A stretch of 64,000 nucleotides of DNA from Pasteurella skyensis. Lineage in GTDB: Bacteria > Pseudomonadota > Gammaproteobacteria > Enterobacterales > Pasteurellaceae. The position numbers and the translations under genes were made by a program. The stretch is from the NCBI RefSeq assembly GCF_013377295.1, contig NZ_CP016180.1, forward strand, positions 1,426,001 through 1,490,000. Direction: 5' to 3'. This document shows, piece by piece, positions 1-9,564 of the stretch (its first letter is position 1; each line of letters begins with the position of its first letter). Below the pieces are notes generated by a model that searched no databases, was not told where the DNA came from, and saw only the letters and a list, made by a program, of their open reading frames with translations.

Positions 1-867
1 GAATCATTATTAAAATGGATTAACAAAGATACTCAAAATCTACACGTTGTAATGGAAGCAACTGGTATTTATTGGGAAGAATTAGCCTATTTTCTCTATG
101 ATAAAAAGGCAAAAGTAAGCGTGATTAACCCTAAATGTATCAAGGCTTATGGCATTGGACAAAATCTTAGAAATAAGACCGATAAGATAGACGCAATGCT
201 TATTGCTCGTTTTGCGGCAAAAGAGCAACCACAAGCGTGGCAACCACCACCAAAGGCTCAACGTGCATTATTATTAAGATTACGACAGCTAGAACATCTT
301 AAACAAGCTGAGCAAAAAGAACGTACTCGGATTAAAATGATGTCAGATAGCGAAAGTATTGCAAGTGCAGAGCGTTTGGCTAATTTCTTGCGTGAAGAAA
401 TAAAAGCTTTTGAAAAACAAATTGATGAAACAATCAAAACGGATACAATGCTCAAACAAAATGCAAAATTATTATCAAGCATTCCAGAATTAGGTAAAAA
501 AAGTGTTGCTTGGTTACTGGCTTATCTTGGCGATGGCTCTCGTTTTAAAAATGGAAAAGCTGCAGCTGCTTATGCAGGCTTAACTCCTATGCACCATCAA
601 TCAGGCAGTAGCATAAATGGTAAACCGAGAATATCAAAAATTGGACAAACGGATATTCGTAAAATTTTATTTATGCCTGCGGTTGCCTATAGTTTTGGGA
701 ATTATAAAGATAGAATTTATAAGACTTTTGTTGATAATTTACTGGCAAAAGGGAAGGATAAAAAAGTGATTATCGTGGCTTTAATGCGTAAATTAGTGGC
801 CATTGCTCAAACAGTATTAAAAAATCAAATGCCTTTTGATGCAAGTTTACACCAAAAGACAATGTAG
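1..867 (+). CDS. IS110-family transposase, 5' end outside the window
   Basis: The reading frame is open from base 1, so the true start lies upstream. The N-terminal part has the RuvC-like DEDD fold of IS110 transposases: an acidic residue in VVMEATGIYWEEL and the DKIDA motif after NLRNKT. The C-terminal part is the Transposase_20 domain, with IPELGKKSVAWLLAYLG, AYAGLTPMHHQSGSS and a conserved serine in the SGSS stretch, the expected nucleophile region. IS110 recombinases cut without terminal inverted repeats and are guided by an RNA from a non-coding end of the element (established for the family). At least 289 codons are present, close to full length, so perhaps only the first few dozen residues are missing. 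The last codons (KNQMPFDASLHQKTM) look intact. Activity cannot be judged without the left end. Confidence 0.9.
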   Translation, partial: ESLLKWINKDTQNLHVVMEATGIYWEELAYFLYDKKAKVSVINPKCIKAYGIGQNLRNKTDKIDAMLIARFAAKEQPQAWQPPPKAQRALLLRLRQLEHLKQAEQKERTRIKMMSDSESIASAERLANFLREEIKAFEKQIDETIKTDTMLKQNAKLLSSIPELGKKSVAWLLAYLGDGSRFKNGKAAAAYAGLTPMHHQSGSSINGKPRISKIGQTDIRKILFMPAVAYSFGNYKDRIYKTFVDNLLAKGKDKKVIIVALMRKLVAIAQTVLKNQMPFDASLHQKTM

Positions 868-980
868 TTATTAACAATAAATGTTATACAGATTTTAGAG
901 GATAAAATATTCTCTAAAAATATAAGACACCATTATTAATGTTAAAAAATAAAAAATTTTCTTGCTATTTCTAATGGTAT
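868..980 (+). other. Non-coding right end of IS110-like element with two hairpins
   Basis: There is no ORF between the transposase stop and the REP-like repeat at 981. Two stems are visible: TTTTAGAG (893-900) pairs with CTCTAAAA (912-919), and ACCATTA (929-935) pairs with TAATGGT (972-978). In the IS1111 branch of the family the guide (bridge) RNA is encoded in this downstream end, and in the IS110 branch in the upstream end. I cannot tell which branch this is, so a guide RNA here is only a possibility. The first stem could also be a weak terminator, although no strong T tract follows. Confidence 0.35.
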
Positions 981-1157
981 CTTCGACAGGCTAAGGAATC
1001 GAGAACGATAAACATCTATCATCGAACTAGCCAAACACCGATCACAGAGCCTGTCGAAGTGTTAGGTGTTTATACACTAATCTTTTTTTGGTGAACGCTT
1101 CTCTACCCTTCGATATTTCGACAGACTCAATAACCGAGCTCAGGAACCGAGAACGAG
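981..1157. repeat. REP-like palindromic repeats (TTCGACAGGCT type)
   Basis: CTTCGACAGGCT at 981-992 is matched by its exact reverse complement AGCCTGTCGAAG at 1048-1059. A second, degenerate copy runs from 1107 to about 1157 (TTCGACAGACTCA, then GAGCTCAGGAACCGAGAACGAG, sharing the GAATCGAGAACGA-like arm of copy one). Motifs of this type are scattered through many bacterial genomes between genes. Together with 868-980 they fill the gap between the transposase and uvrA. No gene is seen here. Confidence 0.6.
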
Positions 1158-1231
1158 GGCGTAACATATTATACGACATAAAGACTTGATTTAATTGGTA
1201 AATTTTCACTTAAATGTAACCGCTATATCTC

Positions 1232-4060
1232 TTACCCTTTCTCTAACACTGCTTTTAAAAAATGTGCAGTATAAGATTTTTTATCTTTTGCGACTTGTTC
1301 AGGTGTTCCCTGTACGATGATTTCTCCGCCACCGCTACCACCTTCTGGTCCTAAATCGATAATCCAGTCAGCAGTTTTGATGACATCTAAATTATGCTCA
1401 ATCACCACAATGGTATTACCGTGATCGCGTAATTTGTGTAGCACCGTTAATAACTGCTTGATATCTGCAAAATGTAAGCCTGTGGTTGGTTCATCAAGAA
1501 TATAAAGGGTTTTGCCTGTATCTCGTTTTGATAATTCAGTCGCTAATTTAACACGTTGTGCCTCTCCCCCAGAAAGGGTAGTTGAAGCTTGTCCTAAGCG
1601 AATATAGGATAATCCCACATCAACTAAAGTTTGTAATTTACGTGCTAAAACAGGAATTGCATCAAAAAATTCTCTCGCTTCTTCCACTGTCATATTTAAC
1701 ACTTGATCAATGGTTTTCCCTTTATAACGGATTTCTAAGGTTTCTCGATTGTAGCGTTTACCTTTACAGTGGTCACAAGGCACATAAACATCAGGTAAAA
1801 AGTGCATTTCAACTTTAATTACACCATCACCTTGACAGGCTTCGCAGCGTCCACCTCGCACATTAAAGCTAAAACGTCCTACATTATAACCTCTTGCTCG
1901 AGATTCTGGCACACCAGCAAAAAGCTCACGAATAGGGGTAAACACACCGGTATAAGTTGCTGGGTTTGAACGTGGTGTTCGACCAATCGGACTTTGGTTG
2001 ATATCAATGACTTTATCAAAGTGGGCTAAGCCTTCAATACTTTTATAAGGGGCTATATTGCGTTTATCGGCTCGGTTTAATTCATTTTGAGCCAATGGGA
2101 ATAAAGTATCATTAATTAAGGTTGATTTACCTGAGCCAGAAACACCTGTTACACAAGTAAATAAACCTGCTGGAATCTCTAAATTGACATTTTTAAGGTT
2201 ATTTCCTGATGCCCCTTTTAAACTTAAGATACGTTTAGGATCACGTTTTACTCGTTGAGTTGGTATATCAATTTTTTCTTTACCAGAAAGGAACTTACCT
2301 GTTAAAGAGAGTTTATTTTGCATAATCTGTTTCGCTGTTCCTTCTGCGATCACTTCACCACCGTGAACCCCTGCACCTGGACCAATATCAATAATATGAT
2401 CCGCCATCATAATCGCGTCTTCATCGTGTTCTACCACAATTACGGTATTCCCTAAATTACGCAAATGTATAAGAGTTTTTAATAAACGTTCATTATCTCG
2501 TTGATGTAAACCAATAGAGGGTTCATCAAGCACATACATCACCCCCACTAGCCCTGCACCGATTTGACTTGCTAAACGGATACGCTGTGCTTCCCCACCC
2601 GATAAAGTTTCTGCACTGCGAGAAAGGGATAAATAATTTAACCCAACATTCACTAAAAACTGCAAACGCTCACGAATTTCTTTTAAAATTTTCTCGGCAA
2701 TTTTGGCTCTTTGACCTGAAAGGGTTAAATGTTCAAAAAACTCAGCCGCTTCACCAATACTTTTCTCTGAAATTTCAGGTAAATTTGTTTTTTCAATAAA
2801 GACATTTCGTGCTTCTTTACACAAACGTGAGCCATCACAGGCTTTACAAGGGCGATTATTGATATATTTTGATAATTCATCACGCACTGAATTTGATTCT
2901 GTTTGCTGATAACGACGTGCCATATTATTTAACATACCCTCAAAGGTATGAGTGCGAGTAACGGTATCGCCCTTGTCATTGATATAATTAAATTTAATTT
3001 CTTCGTCCGAACCATTTAAAATAATATGTTGGATCTTTTTAGATAGCTGATTAAATGGTTTTTCAATATCAAATTTATAGTGTGCGGCTAATGATTTTAG
3101 TAGACTAAAATAATAGAAACTACGGCGATCCCACCCTTTAATAGCACCATTAGCTAATGAAATTTCAGCATTTTGAATCACTTTATTTTCATCAAAATAT
3201 TGCTGAATACCTAACCCATCACAAGTTGAACACGCCCCAGCTGGATTATTAAAGGAAAACAGACGAGGCTCTAACTCCGTTAATGAATAACCACACTCTG
3301 TACACGCAAAACTAGAAGAAAAAACTAATTCTTCTGCATTTGGATCGTCCATATCCGCCACAATAGCCGTTGAGCCTGAAAGATCTAAAGCAGTTTCAAA
3401 GGATTCTGCTAAACGTGTTTTTAGATCAGCTCGCACTTTAAATCGATCCACCACCACTTCAATGGTATGTTTTTTCTGCAATTCTAAGGTTGGGGGATCC
3501 GATAAATCACAAATTTCGCCATCAATTCTTGCTCGAATATAACCTTGAGCAGTCAAATTTTCCAATAATTTTATATGCTCACCTTTACGAGCCTTAACCA
3601 CTGGAGCAAGTAACATTAAACGTTTACCTTCTGGCTCTTCTAAAACTCGATCGACCATCTGTGAAATAGTTTGAGCTTGTAATGTAGTGTTATGCTCAGG
3701 ACAACGCGGTTCACCCACTCTTGCAAAAAGCAAACGTAAATAATCGTGAATTTCCGTGATTGTACCGACCGTTGAACGTGGATTATGAGAGGTTGATTTT
3801 TGCTCAATAGAAATTGCTGGTGAAAGCCCTTCAATATGATCTACATCAGGCTTTTCCATTAAAGATAAAAACTGTCTTGCATAAGGGGAAAGTGATTCTA
3901 CATAACGACGTTGTCCTTCGGCATAAAGGGTATCAAATGCCAAAGACGATTTGCCAGAACCCGATAAACCTGTGACGACAATTAATTTATCACGAGGAAT
4001 AATCACATTTATATTTTTTAAATTATGGGTTCTTGCCCCACGCACATCAATGTTTTTCAT
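1232..4060 (-). CDS. uvrA: Excinuclease ABC subunit A
   Basis: UvrA is the damage-recognising ATPase of nucleotide excision repair; it loads UvrB at DNA lesions in the cytoplasm. The 942-residue product matches the E. coli length. It has two ABC ATPase halves: Walker [10 protein letters not shown] at about residues 31-39 and GVSGSGKST near 640, with signatures [12 protein letters not shown] and [12 protein letters not shown]. Zinc-binding CxxC pairs are visible (CTECGYS...CSTC and CEACQGDG...CDHC). I chose the ATG at 4060 because [18 protein letters not shown] aligns with the start of E. coli UvrA; an in-frame GTG two codons upstream is less likely. In enterobacteria uvrA is divergent from ssb across a shared LexA site; here another gene (4315-6156) stands between them. 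Confidence 0.97.
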   Translation of the reverse strand: MKNIDVRGARTHNLKNINVIIPRDKLIVVTGLSGSGKSSLAFDTLYAEGQRRYVESLSPYARQFLSLMEKPDVDHIEGLSPAISIEQKSTSHNPRSTVGTITEIHDYLRLLFARVGEPRCPEHNTTLQAQTISQMVDRVLEEPEGKRLMLLAPVVKARKGEHIKLLENLTAQGYIRARIDGEICDLSDPPTLELQKKHTIEVVVDRFKVRADLKTRLAESFETALDLSGSTAIVADMDDPNAEELVFSSSFACTECGYSLTELEPRLFSFNNPAGACSTCDGLGIQQYFDENKVIQNAEISLANGAIKGWDRRSFYYFSLLKSLAAHYKFDIEKPFNQLSKKIQHIILNGSDEEIKFNYINDKGDTVTRTHTFEGMLNNMARRYQQTESNSVRDELSKYINNRPCKACDGSRLCKEARNVFIEKTNLPEISEKSIGEAAEFFEHLTLSGQRAKIAEKILKEIRERLQFLVNVGLNYLSLSRSAETLSGGEAQRIRLASQIGAGLVGVMYVLDEPSIGLHQRDNERLLKTLIHLRNLGNTVIVVEHDEDAIMMADHIIDIGPGAGVHGGEVIAEGTAKQIMQNKLSLTGKFLSGKEKIDIPTQRVKRDPKRILSLKGASGNNLKNVNLEIPAGLFTCVTGVSGSGKSTLINDTLFPLAQNELNRADKRNIAPYKSIEGLAHFDKVIDINQSPIGRTPRSNPATYTGVFTPIRELFAGVPESRARGYNVGRFSFNVRGGRCEACQGDGVIKVEMHFLPDVYVPCDHCKGKRYNRETLEIRYKGKTIDQVLNMTVEEAREFFDAIPVLARKLQTLVDVGLSYIRLGQASTTLSGGEAQRVKLATELSKRDTGKTLYILDEPTTGLHFADIKQLLTVLHKLRDHGNTIVVIEHNLDVIKTADWIIDLGPEGGSGGGEIIVQGTPEQVAKDKKSYTAHFLKAVLEKG

Positions 4061-4121
4061 AATCACTTAACTTTTTAAAATTCAAAAATAAACCATACAT
4101 AATTATCGCATAATTTTAGTC

Positions 4122-4137
4122 TTGCTACACTATACAG
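4122..4137. promoter_or_regulatory. Weak LexA-box candidate upstream of uvrA
   Basis: One half-site is perfect (ACAG at 4134-4137, preceded by TAT), but the other half is TTGC instead of CTGT. The position, about 60-75 bases before the uvrA start and between the divergent uvrA and SIR2-TPR genes, is where a box would be expected. The match is poor, so this is a guess. Confidence 0.25.
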
Positions 4138-4314
4138 AAAATCAATTTTAGTGATAGCTTTTTTATTTTATTGTTGTTTTTTGTGCTAGTATTAGATCTG
4201 TTTATAAGCGGTCAGATTTTTATAAGAATTTACAGATTCTTGAATGTTTTTCATAAAAAATATTTTTAAATCAATGAATTGCAAATTTATTTATCAATAA
4301 TTAAGGATAAAAAA

Positions 4315-6156
4315 ATGGATAATCATAAACCTAAACAAATGAACCAAAAGCAGCTTGTTAGAATATTTAAAGACGTCAAAAAACTTAATAGTTCTGAAAC
4401 AAGATTTTGTTTTTTAATTGGGGCAGGTGCATCAAAAAGTTCAGGAATTCCAACTGGTTGGGAATTATCACGCGAATGGTATAATGATTTAAAGAATGAC
4501 TTAGATGAAACAGAATTATCAGACTGGAAAAAAGAAAGTGGTTTTGAAGAAGATAGAATAGGGGAATTTTATTCTTCTATATACCAAAAGAGATATGAAA
4601 CATCACCACAACTTGGTTACGACAAGTTTAAGAAAATAATGGAACCTATAGAACCGGGTTTGGGTTATGTCATTCTTTCTCAAATACTTGCTAATGAGAA
4701 ACATAATTTTGTTATCACGACTAATTTTGATTATCTAATAGAAGATGCTGTTAGGATGTATACTCCTACAAAACCTTTTGGCGCAGGGCATGAAACTCTT
4801 GCCGAATTTGTTTCTTCTCAAACAGAAAGACCCACCATAATTAAAATTCATAGAGATTTATTCTTACATCCTCTTAATGATAAAGAAGAGACAGAGAAAT
4901 TAAAAGAAGAATGGGAACGGGCTTTAAAACCAATTTTAAAAAATTTCAATCTATTAGTTATAGGCTATGGAGGTAATGATGGCAGTTTAATGGATTACTT
5001 AAAGAGTATAGAATCTGAAGATAGAAAACCTATTTATTGGTGTATGCAAAATAATAGTCCGCGAAATTCTAAAATAAATAACTTACTAACAGGAAAAGAT
5101 TTTATAGTTAAAATATCTGATTTTGATGAATTAATGCTTTCTCTTTATAATAATTTGGAATATAAGATTTTTAAAAACTTAGATGATTTTGAAAATCATT
5201 CATTTGTTGTAGCTGCAAAAGAAAGAATTTCAAGTTTAAATGAAAAACACAAAGCTCTTTTAGATAAGTTTAAATCACAGAAAGAAGAAAAGAAAGTAAC
5301 CACAGAAATTAAAGACTTTTTTACTGGTGCAATGAAAGTAATGTTGGATGCTTATTTAGAAAAAGATATCAATAAAAAAGGAGATATTTACCAAAAAGGT
5401 GTAATTAACTATCCTAATAGTGCTAACCTTATAGGAGAGTACGCTCTATTCCTTTCTGATATTCGCAAAAACTATGATAAAGCTGAACAATATTACCAAA
5501 AATCCATTAAATTAGACCCTGATCATACTAACAACATTGGCAACTATGCTTCATTCCTTTCTGATATTCGCAAGGACTATGATAAAGCTGAACAATATTA
5601 CCAAAAATCCATTGAATTAGAACCTGAAGATGCAGACTTTATTGGAAACTACGCTCTATTCCTTTCTGATATTCGCAAGAATTATGATAAAGCTGAACAT
5701 TATTACCAAAAATCTATTAAATTAGACCCTGATAATGCTAACCACATTGGCAACTATGCTCTATTCCTTTCTGATATTCGCAAGGACTATGATAAAGCAG
5801 AACATTATTACCAAAAATCCATTGAATTAGACCCTGATCATGCTAACAGCATTGGAAACTATGCACATCACCGAATAATTTCTAAACAAGATTTTGAAAC
5901 GGCTGAAAAATATATTGATAAGGCGTTTGAGATGGTAGATCAAAATAATTTAGGACTTTTGGCAGAATTATGGTTTTATAGATATGCCCATTACAATAAA
6001 TGGAAGGAAAAGAGTGAGAAAGAATTAGATAAATTAGTTTCCAAAGGTGCAAAATCAATAGGTTGGAATTTACAACCCCATATTGAAATAGCGAAACAGA
6101 ATAATACATCAGATATCAAAAAATTAGAAAAGTTTGCAAAATTAATTACTGAATAA
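4315..6156 (+). CDS. SIR2-like domain protein with C-terminal TPR repeats (putative defence NADase)
   Basis: 613 residues from the ATG at 4315, which has AAGGAT about 8 bases upstream; a TTG 12 codons earlier has no ribosome site. The N-terminal half (about residues 28-280) is SIR2-like: FLIGAGAS with SSGIPTG (residues about 33-48) is the glycine-rich NAD loop, ITTNFD (about 134-139) holds the catalytic-type Asn, KIHRD (about 177-181) the His, and VIGYGGND (about 215-222) the distal NAD motif. The usual Gly after the His is Arg. The C-terminal half has four TPR units in exact 35-residue register (about 365-515), then further helices. Proteins with an N-terminal SIR2 NADase and a helical repeat sensor are known in abortive-infection defence (ThsA, DSR1/DSR2 and relatives); family knowledge suggests NAD+ depletion on phage sensing, which is inference here. 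No partner gene is present. The gene splits the usual uvrA-ssb pair, a sign of insertion. Confidence 0.85.
   Translation: MDNHKPKQMNQKQLVRIFKDVKKLNSSETRFCFLIGAGASKSSGIPTGWELSREWYNDLKNDLDETELSDWKKESGFEEDRIGEFYSSIYQKRYETSPQLGYDKFKKIMEPIEPGLGYVILSQILANEKHNFVITTNFDYLIEDAVRMYTPTKPFGAGHETLAEFVSSQTERPTIIKIHRDLFLHPLNDKEETEKLKEEWERALKPILKNFNLLVIGYGGNDGSLMDYLKSIESEDRKPIYWCMQNNSPRNSKINNLLTGKDFIVKISDFDELMLSLYNNLEYKIFKNLDDFENHSFVVAAKERISSLNEKHKALLDKFKSQKEEKKVTTEIKDFFTGAMKVMLDAYLEKDINKKGDIYQKGVINYPNSANLIGEYALFLSDIRKNYDKAEQYYQKSIKLDPDHTNNIGNYASFLSDIRKDYDKAEQYYQKSIELEPEDADFIGNYALFLSDIRKNYDKAEHYYQKSIKLDPDNANHIGNYALFLSDIRKDYDKAEHYYQKSIELDPDHANSIGNYAHHRIISKQDFETAEKYIDKAFEMVDQNNLGLLAELWFYRYAHYNKWKEKSEKELDKLVSKGAKSIGWNLQPHIEIAKQNNTSDIKKLEKFAKLITE
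5405..5850 (+). repeat. 105-bp tandem intragenic repeats (TPR array)
   Basis: The string CTGATATTCGCAA recurs at 5456, 5561, 5666 and 5771, exactly 105 bases apart, and most of each unit is near-identical DNA. Each unit codes for 35 residues ending in a YYQKSI(K/E)L(D/E)P-type helix. The near identity suggests recent duplication or gene conversion, and the array could expand or contract by slippage without breaking the frame. Confidence 0.95.
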
Positions 6157-6248
6157 GTACAACACAATATTATGTCACAAGTAGTACTTACTAATTCAGT
6201 TAAATATAGTGTTCATTTTTCGTTTCCTATCGCAAAATTTAAAAATAA

Positions 6249-6264
6249 CTGTACAAACTGTCAG
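6249..6264 (+). promoter_or_regulatory. Probable LexA box upstream of ssb
   Basis: CTGT-N8-TCAG, one base off the CTGT-N8-ACAG consensus, flanked by AA and TT to give a symmetrical AACTG...CAGTT. It lies about 80 bases before the ssb start. ssb is LexA-controlled in E. coli; this is consistent but unproven here. Confidence 0.45.
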
Positions 6265-6345
6265 TTTAACTAGTGATTTTATTTTTTATTTCAGGCAAAA
6301 TAGCAAGATCAAATCAATAACAAAATTAAACAAAGAGGAATTTTT

Positions 6346-6846
6346 ATGGCTGGTGTAAATAAAGTAATTATTGTTGGTAATCTTGGAAATGATCCAGATA
6401 TGAGAACAATGCCAAATGGTGAAGCGGTAGCAAATTTAAGTGTAGCGACATCAGAAAGTTGGACAGATCGTAATACAGGCGAACGTCGTGAAGTGACTGA
6501 ATGGCATAGAATTGTATTCTTCCGTCGTCAAGCAGAAGTCGCAGGTGAATATTTGCGTAAAGGTTCAAAAGTGTATGTTGAAGGGAAATTAAAAACCCGC
6601 AAATGGCAAGATCAAACTGGGCAAGATCGCTATACAACTGAAATTGTAGGTGATGTATTACAAATGCTAGATAGTCGTGGTGGTCAAGCTGGAGGCTTTG
6701 CTCCTCAAGCACAACAAGGTGGTTACTCAGCACCACAACAGCAAAACAGTTTTAGTTCTGCCCCAAAACCATCAACACCATCTCAAGCAGCACCACAACA
6801 ATCTGCTCCACCGATGGATAATTTTGATGATGATATTCCGTTTTAA
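6346..6846 (+). CDS. ssb: Single-stranded DNA-binding protein
   Basis: SSB coats single-stranded DNA during replication, repair and recombination and recruits partner proteins through its tail. The 166-residue product has the OB fold in residues 1-110 ([18 protein letters not shown], then EWHRIVFF and [13 protein letters not shown]), a Gln/Ser/Pro-rich linker and the conserved acidic tip FDDDIPF. The start has a good ribosome site (AGAGGAA). A terminator follows at 6864. A SIR2-TPR gene ends about 190 bases upstream where uvrA would normally lie. Confidence 0.98.
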   Translation: MAGVNKVIIVGNLGNDPDMRTMPNGEAVANLSVATSESWTDRNTGERREVTEWHRIVFFRRQAEVAGEYLRKGSKVYVEGKLKTRKWQDQTGQDRYTTEIVGDVLQMLDSRGGQAGGFAPQAQQGGYSAPQQQNSFSSAPKPSTPSQAAPQQSAPPMDNFDDDIPF

Positions 6847-6863
6847 GTTATTATAAAAATAGC

Positions 6864-6895
6864 AAAAAGGAAGATTTTTATATCTTCCTTTTTTT
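6864..6895 (+). terminator. Intrinsic terminator after ssb
   Basis: AAAAAGGAAGA pairs with TCTTCCTTTTT around a short loop, followed by T residues. It should work in both directions and may also end rluB. Confidence 0.85.
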
Positions 6896-6902
6896 ATACC
6901 AA

Positions 6903-6912
6903 ACAAGCGGTC
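6903..6912 (+). repeat. DNA uptake signal sequence, Apl type
   Basis: ACAAGCGGTC followed by a T/A-rich stretch ending in TTTACAAATTTT, the full consensus layout of the Actinobacillus pleuropneumoniae-type uptake signal. Many shorter copies (AAGCGGT/ACCGCTT) occur across the window, for example at 4206, 54408 and 52465. Confidence 0.85.
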
Positions 6913-6949
6913 ACTTTCTAATAAATTTTTACAAATTTTAAAAATAATA

Positions 6950-7909
6950 TTATTTTCTATATTTCTGATGCTGTTTAACCGATTTTCTAATTTGACGGAT
7001 ATTGGTTCTTCTACGGTTTTTAGTCACATCAATTTTAGTTTCTGTTTCAGGAGCTAAACCTACAAGTTCACGTAAATAATTTACTTGTTGTAGATCCATC
7101 TCTTCCCAGCCACCACGAGGCAAACCTTTTGCCAATTTAATGTTTCCGTAACGAATTCTGATTAAGCGACTGACTTGTACCTCTTGAGATTCCCATAAAC
7201 GACGCACTTCTCGATTACGCCCTTCCGTTAAGGTAACATCAAACCATTGGTTAATTCCTGCACCACCCATTGCTTTAATCTGTTTAAAATTTGCCATTCC
7301 ATCTTCAAGCTGTACACCTTTACGTAGACGTTGTAGCATTGCCTCATCAACATTACCAAACACTCGCACCGAATATTCTCTCTCAACCTCTTGGCTTGGG
7401 TGCATTAAACGATTCGCTAATTCTCCATCGGTTGTGAAAAGTAATAACCCCGATGTGTTTACATCTAAACGTCCAACAGCAATCCATCTTGCACCTGTTA
7501 AACGAGGTAAACGGTCAAATACGGTCGCTCGACCTTCAGGATCAGAACGAGTACAAAGTTCACCTTCTGGTTTGTAATACATTAACACTCGACACACTTC
7601 TTTTTGTGTTGTTTTAAGATAAACAAGGTGTCCGTCAATACGAATTTTAGTGCCACTATTCAGTTGCACTCGATCACCTAGTTTGGCAATTTTTCCATCG
7701 ACACTCACTCGCCCTTGCTCAATGACTTTCTCTAATTCACGACGAGATCCTCGACCTGCTCTCGCCAAGATCTTTTGTAGTTTTTCCCCTTCCACTTTTA
7801 CTTTTTTATCTTCACTTTTCTGCTCTACTTGAGTATCCGTTCTTTTTACTGCTGGTTTTGCGGTTGTTCTAAGCGGTCGTTTTGTTGTCTTTTTTTGCAA
7901 ATCTTTCAT
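6950..7909 (-). CDS. rluB: 23S rRNA pseudouridine(2605) synthase
   Basis: RluB converts a uridine of the 23S rRNA peptidyl-transferase region to pseudouridine. The 319-residue protein has a Lys-rich N-terminal tail (about 1-40), an S4 RNA-binding domain ([17 protein letters not shown] onward, about 42-95) and the RsuA-type catalytic domain with [18 protein letters not shown], whose Asp near residue 149 is the catalytic one. A second basic tail ends the protein. The ATG has AAGGA upstream. It is the last gene of the rnm-yciO-rluB set, an order shared with E. coli (trpH-yciO-rluB). Confidence 0.95.
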   Translation of the reverse strand: MKDLQKKTTKRPLRTTAKPAVKRTDTQVEQKSEDKKVKVEGEKLQKILARAGRGSRRELEKVIEQGRVSVDGKIAKLGDRVQLNSGTKIRIDGHLVYLKTTQKEVCRVLMYYKPEGELCTRSDPEGRATVFDRLPRLTGARWIAVGRLDVNTSGLLLFTTDGELANRLMHPSQEVEREYSVRVFGNVDEAMLQRLRKGVQLEDGMANFKQIKAMGGAGINQWFDVTLTEGRNREVRRLWESQEVQVSRLIRIRYGNIKLAKGLPRGGWEEMDLQQVNYLRELVGLAPETETKIDVTKNRRRTNIRQIRKSVKQHQKYRK

Positions 7910-7958
7910 CGATCTTTCCTTTTGTTGTCGCTTTCACAAGCGTCGGTTATAAATAATT

Positions 7959-8579
7959 TTATGCTAAGAAAGGCGTTAAATCGCCTGTTCCTTCACGAAT
8001 AATCACTGGTGTGTCTTCTGTTAAGTCGATCACTGTGGTTGGCGTTTGCCCTAAATAACCACCGTGAATAATCAATTCAACACGTCGTTCTAAATAATTT
8101 CTGATCTCATCAGGATCAGACTGAGTCACATTTTCATCTGGTAACATTAATGAACACGATAAAATTGGCTCACCTAAGGTTTGCAATAATGCTAACGCAA
8201 TATTATTTTTTGGTACTCGAATACCAATAGTTTTACGCTTTGTCCATAAACGGCGAGGAACTTCTTTTGTTGCAGGGAGAATAAAAGTGTAAGGATTCGG
8301 TACATTATTTTTAATTAAACGATAAGATACATTGGTGACTAACGCATAATTTGACAGCTCTGATAAATCATTACATACCAAAGTAAAATTATGATTAAGG
8401 GGTAACTTGCGAATTTCTACAATTTTATCAATTGCACGTTTTTCACCAATTCCACAACCTAATGCATAGCCAGAATCTGTTGGATATACCACAACCCCAC
8501 CTTGCTTAATAATTTCAACTGCTTGATTAATTAAACGTTGTTGTGGATTATCTGGATGGATATAAAAAAACTGACTCAT
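7959..8579 (-). CDS. yciO: YciO, Sua5/YrdC-type protein
   Basis: 206 residues, close to E. coli YciO over the whole length (MSQFFYIHPDNPQQRLINQA is identical at the start; GHNFTL-like, KRKTIG and LIIHGGYLGQ segments follow). It belongs to the TsaC/Sua5 family that binds threonylcarbamoyl-AMP in making the t6A base of tRNA, but YciO is a paralogue without the essential TsaC role. The start has AAGGAAG upstream. It sits between rnm and rluB on the same strand, 49 bases before rluB. Confidence 0.93.
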   Translation of the reverse strand: MSQFFYIHPDNPQQRLINQAVEIIKQGGVVVYPTDSGYALGCGIGEKRAIDKIVEIRKLPLNHNFTLVCNDLSELSNYALVTNVSYRLIKNNVPNPYTFILPATKEVPRRLWTKRKTIGIRVPKNNIALALLQTLGEPILSCSLMLPDENVTQSDPDEIRNYLERRVELIIHGGYLGQTPTTVIDLTEDTPVIIREGTGDLTPFLA

Positions 8580-8729
8580 ACTTTTCTTCCTTTATTTCTG
8601 CCTGCAAAATTTAACAGGGGCAAGTTATACCACAATTGAGAAAAAGTTTATATAAATAGTTTGATTAAAACTAAAAGTATATAAATATTTTCCTTGTAAA
8701 AAATACTTAACTATTTGTTTTCATTATTT

Positions 8730-9560
8730 TTAGGAAGCACGTTCCCATAATTCCCAAATTGGCTTACAATTTGTTGGAAGTGAAAGATCTTTTCCAAGAT
8801 CGAGCCATTGAGTTGGAAAGTGAAAATCAGATCCCACCGAAGCGTAAAGTTCAAATTCTTCTGCCCAGCGTGCTAAAAGTTGACGTTGATCCTTCGACTG
8901 TCCACAACCTGCCACTTCAATACCGTCTCCGCCTGCTTCTTTAAAAGCAGTGATCAAACGCTTGATCCAGCGAGCCGTTAATTTATAACGCAGTGGGTGA
9001 GCAATATTTATAACTCCGCCAGCCTGATGAACAGTATCTATCGCATCTTCCATTGAACACCACATTGGCTTCACATAAGCGGATTTTCCTTGCCCTAAAT
9101 ATTTTTTAAAGGCTTTTTCCATACTTTTTACCGCTTCAATCTCTACTAAAAAACGAGCATAATGTGCCCGTGTTATTTCTCCCTCTGCCAATGCTTTCGC
9201 ACCTTCATACGCATTAAGAATCCCCACTTTTGCTAACTTTTCTGCAATTTGAATGGCGCGTTGCTCTCTTAAAGCGGTCTGATTTTGTAATAAATTTACC
9301 AATTTTTGATTATTTTCATCAAAGTTTAATGCACTTAAATGAATATTTTTGTTTTGCCATACTACAGAAATTTCTACTCCAGAAATAAGCTGAATAGGCA
9401 GTGTTTGTGTCGCTTGCCTTGCTTCTACTAATCCTGCGATCGTATCGTGATCAGTTAAAGCAAGTACATCAATACCTTTTTCAACTGCTCGGTTAACTAA
9501 TTCTGTTGGTGTCAATAATCCATCTGAAGCTGTGCTGTGACTATGTAAATCATAAACCAT
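8730..9560 (-). CDS. rnm: PHP-domain 5'-3' exoribonuclease RNase AM
   Basis: 276 residues with a PHP metal site: LHSHSTASDG (His6, His8, Asp13), LTDHDT, NIAHPLRY and GSDFHFP supply metal ligands. E. coli Rnm (TrpH/YciV) trims 5' ends of rRNAs and short oligonucleotides; the same role is inferred. It starts four bases after the relA stop, with AGG as ribosome site inside the relA end, so the two are likely cotranscribed. Confidence 0.93.
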   Translation of the reverse strand: MVYDLHSHSTASDGLLTPTELVNRAVEKGIDVLALTDHDTIAGLVEARQATQTLPIQLISGVEISVVWQNKNIHLSALNFDENNQKLVNLLQNQTALREQRAIQIAEKLAKVGILNAYEGAKALAEGEITRAHYARFLVEIEAVKSMEKAFKKYLGQGKSAYVKPMWCSMEDAIDTVHQAGGVINIAHPLRYKLTARWIKRLITAFKEAGGDGIEVAGCGQSKDQRQLLARWAEEFELYASVGSDFHFPTQWLDLGKDLSLPTNCKPIWELWERAS

Positions 9561-9564
9561 TATG

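Noticed and set aside
258-482. 74-codon minus-strand ORF opposite the IS110 transposase
   Set aside because: Shadow of a clear coding frame; no ribosome site or family likeness.
4279-4314. TTG start 12 codons upstream of the SIR2-TPR ATG
   Set aside because: No ribosome site, whereas the ATG at 4315 has AAGGAT at good spacing and family-like start.
5405-5850. Possible CRISPR-like array because of even spacing
   Set aside because: Repeats are 105 bp, contiguous without spacers, in frame, and encode TPR units.
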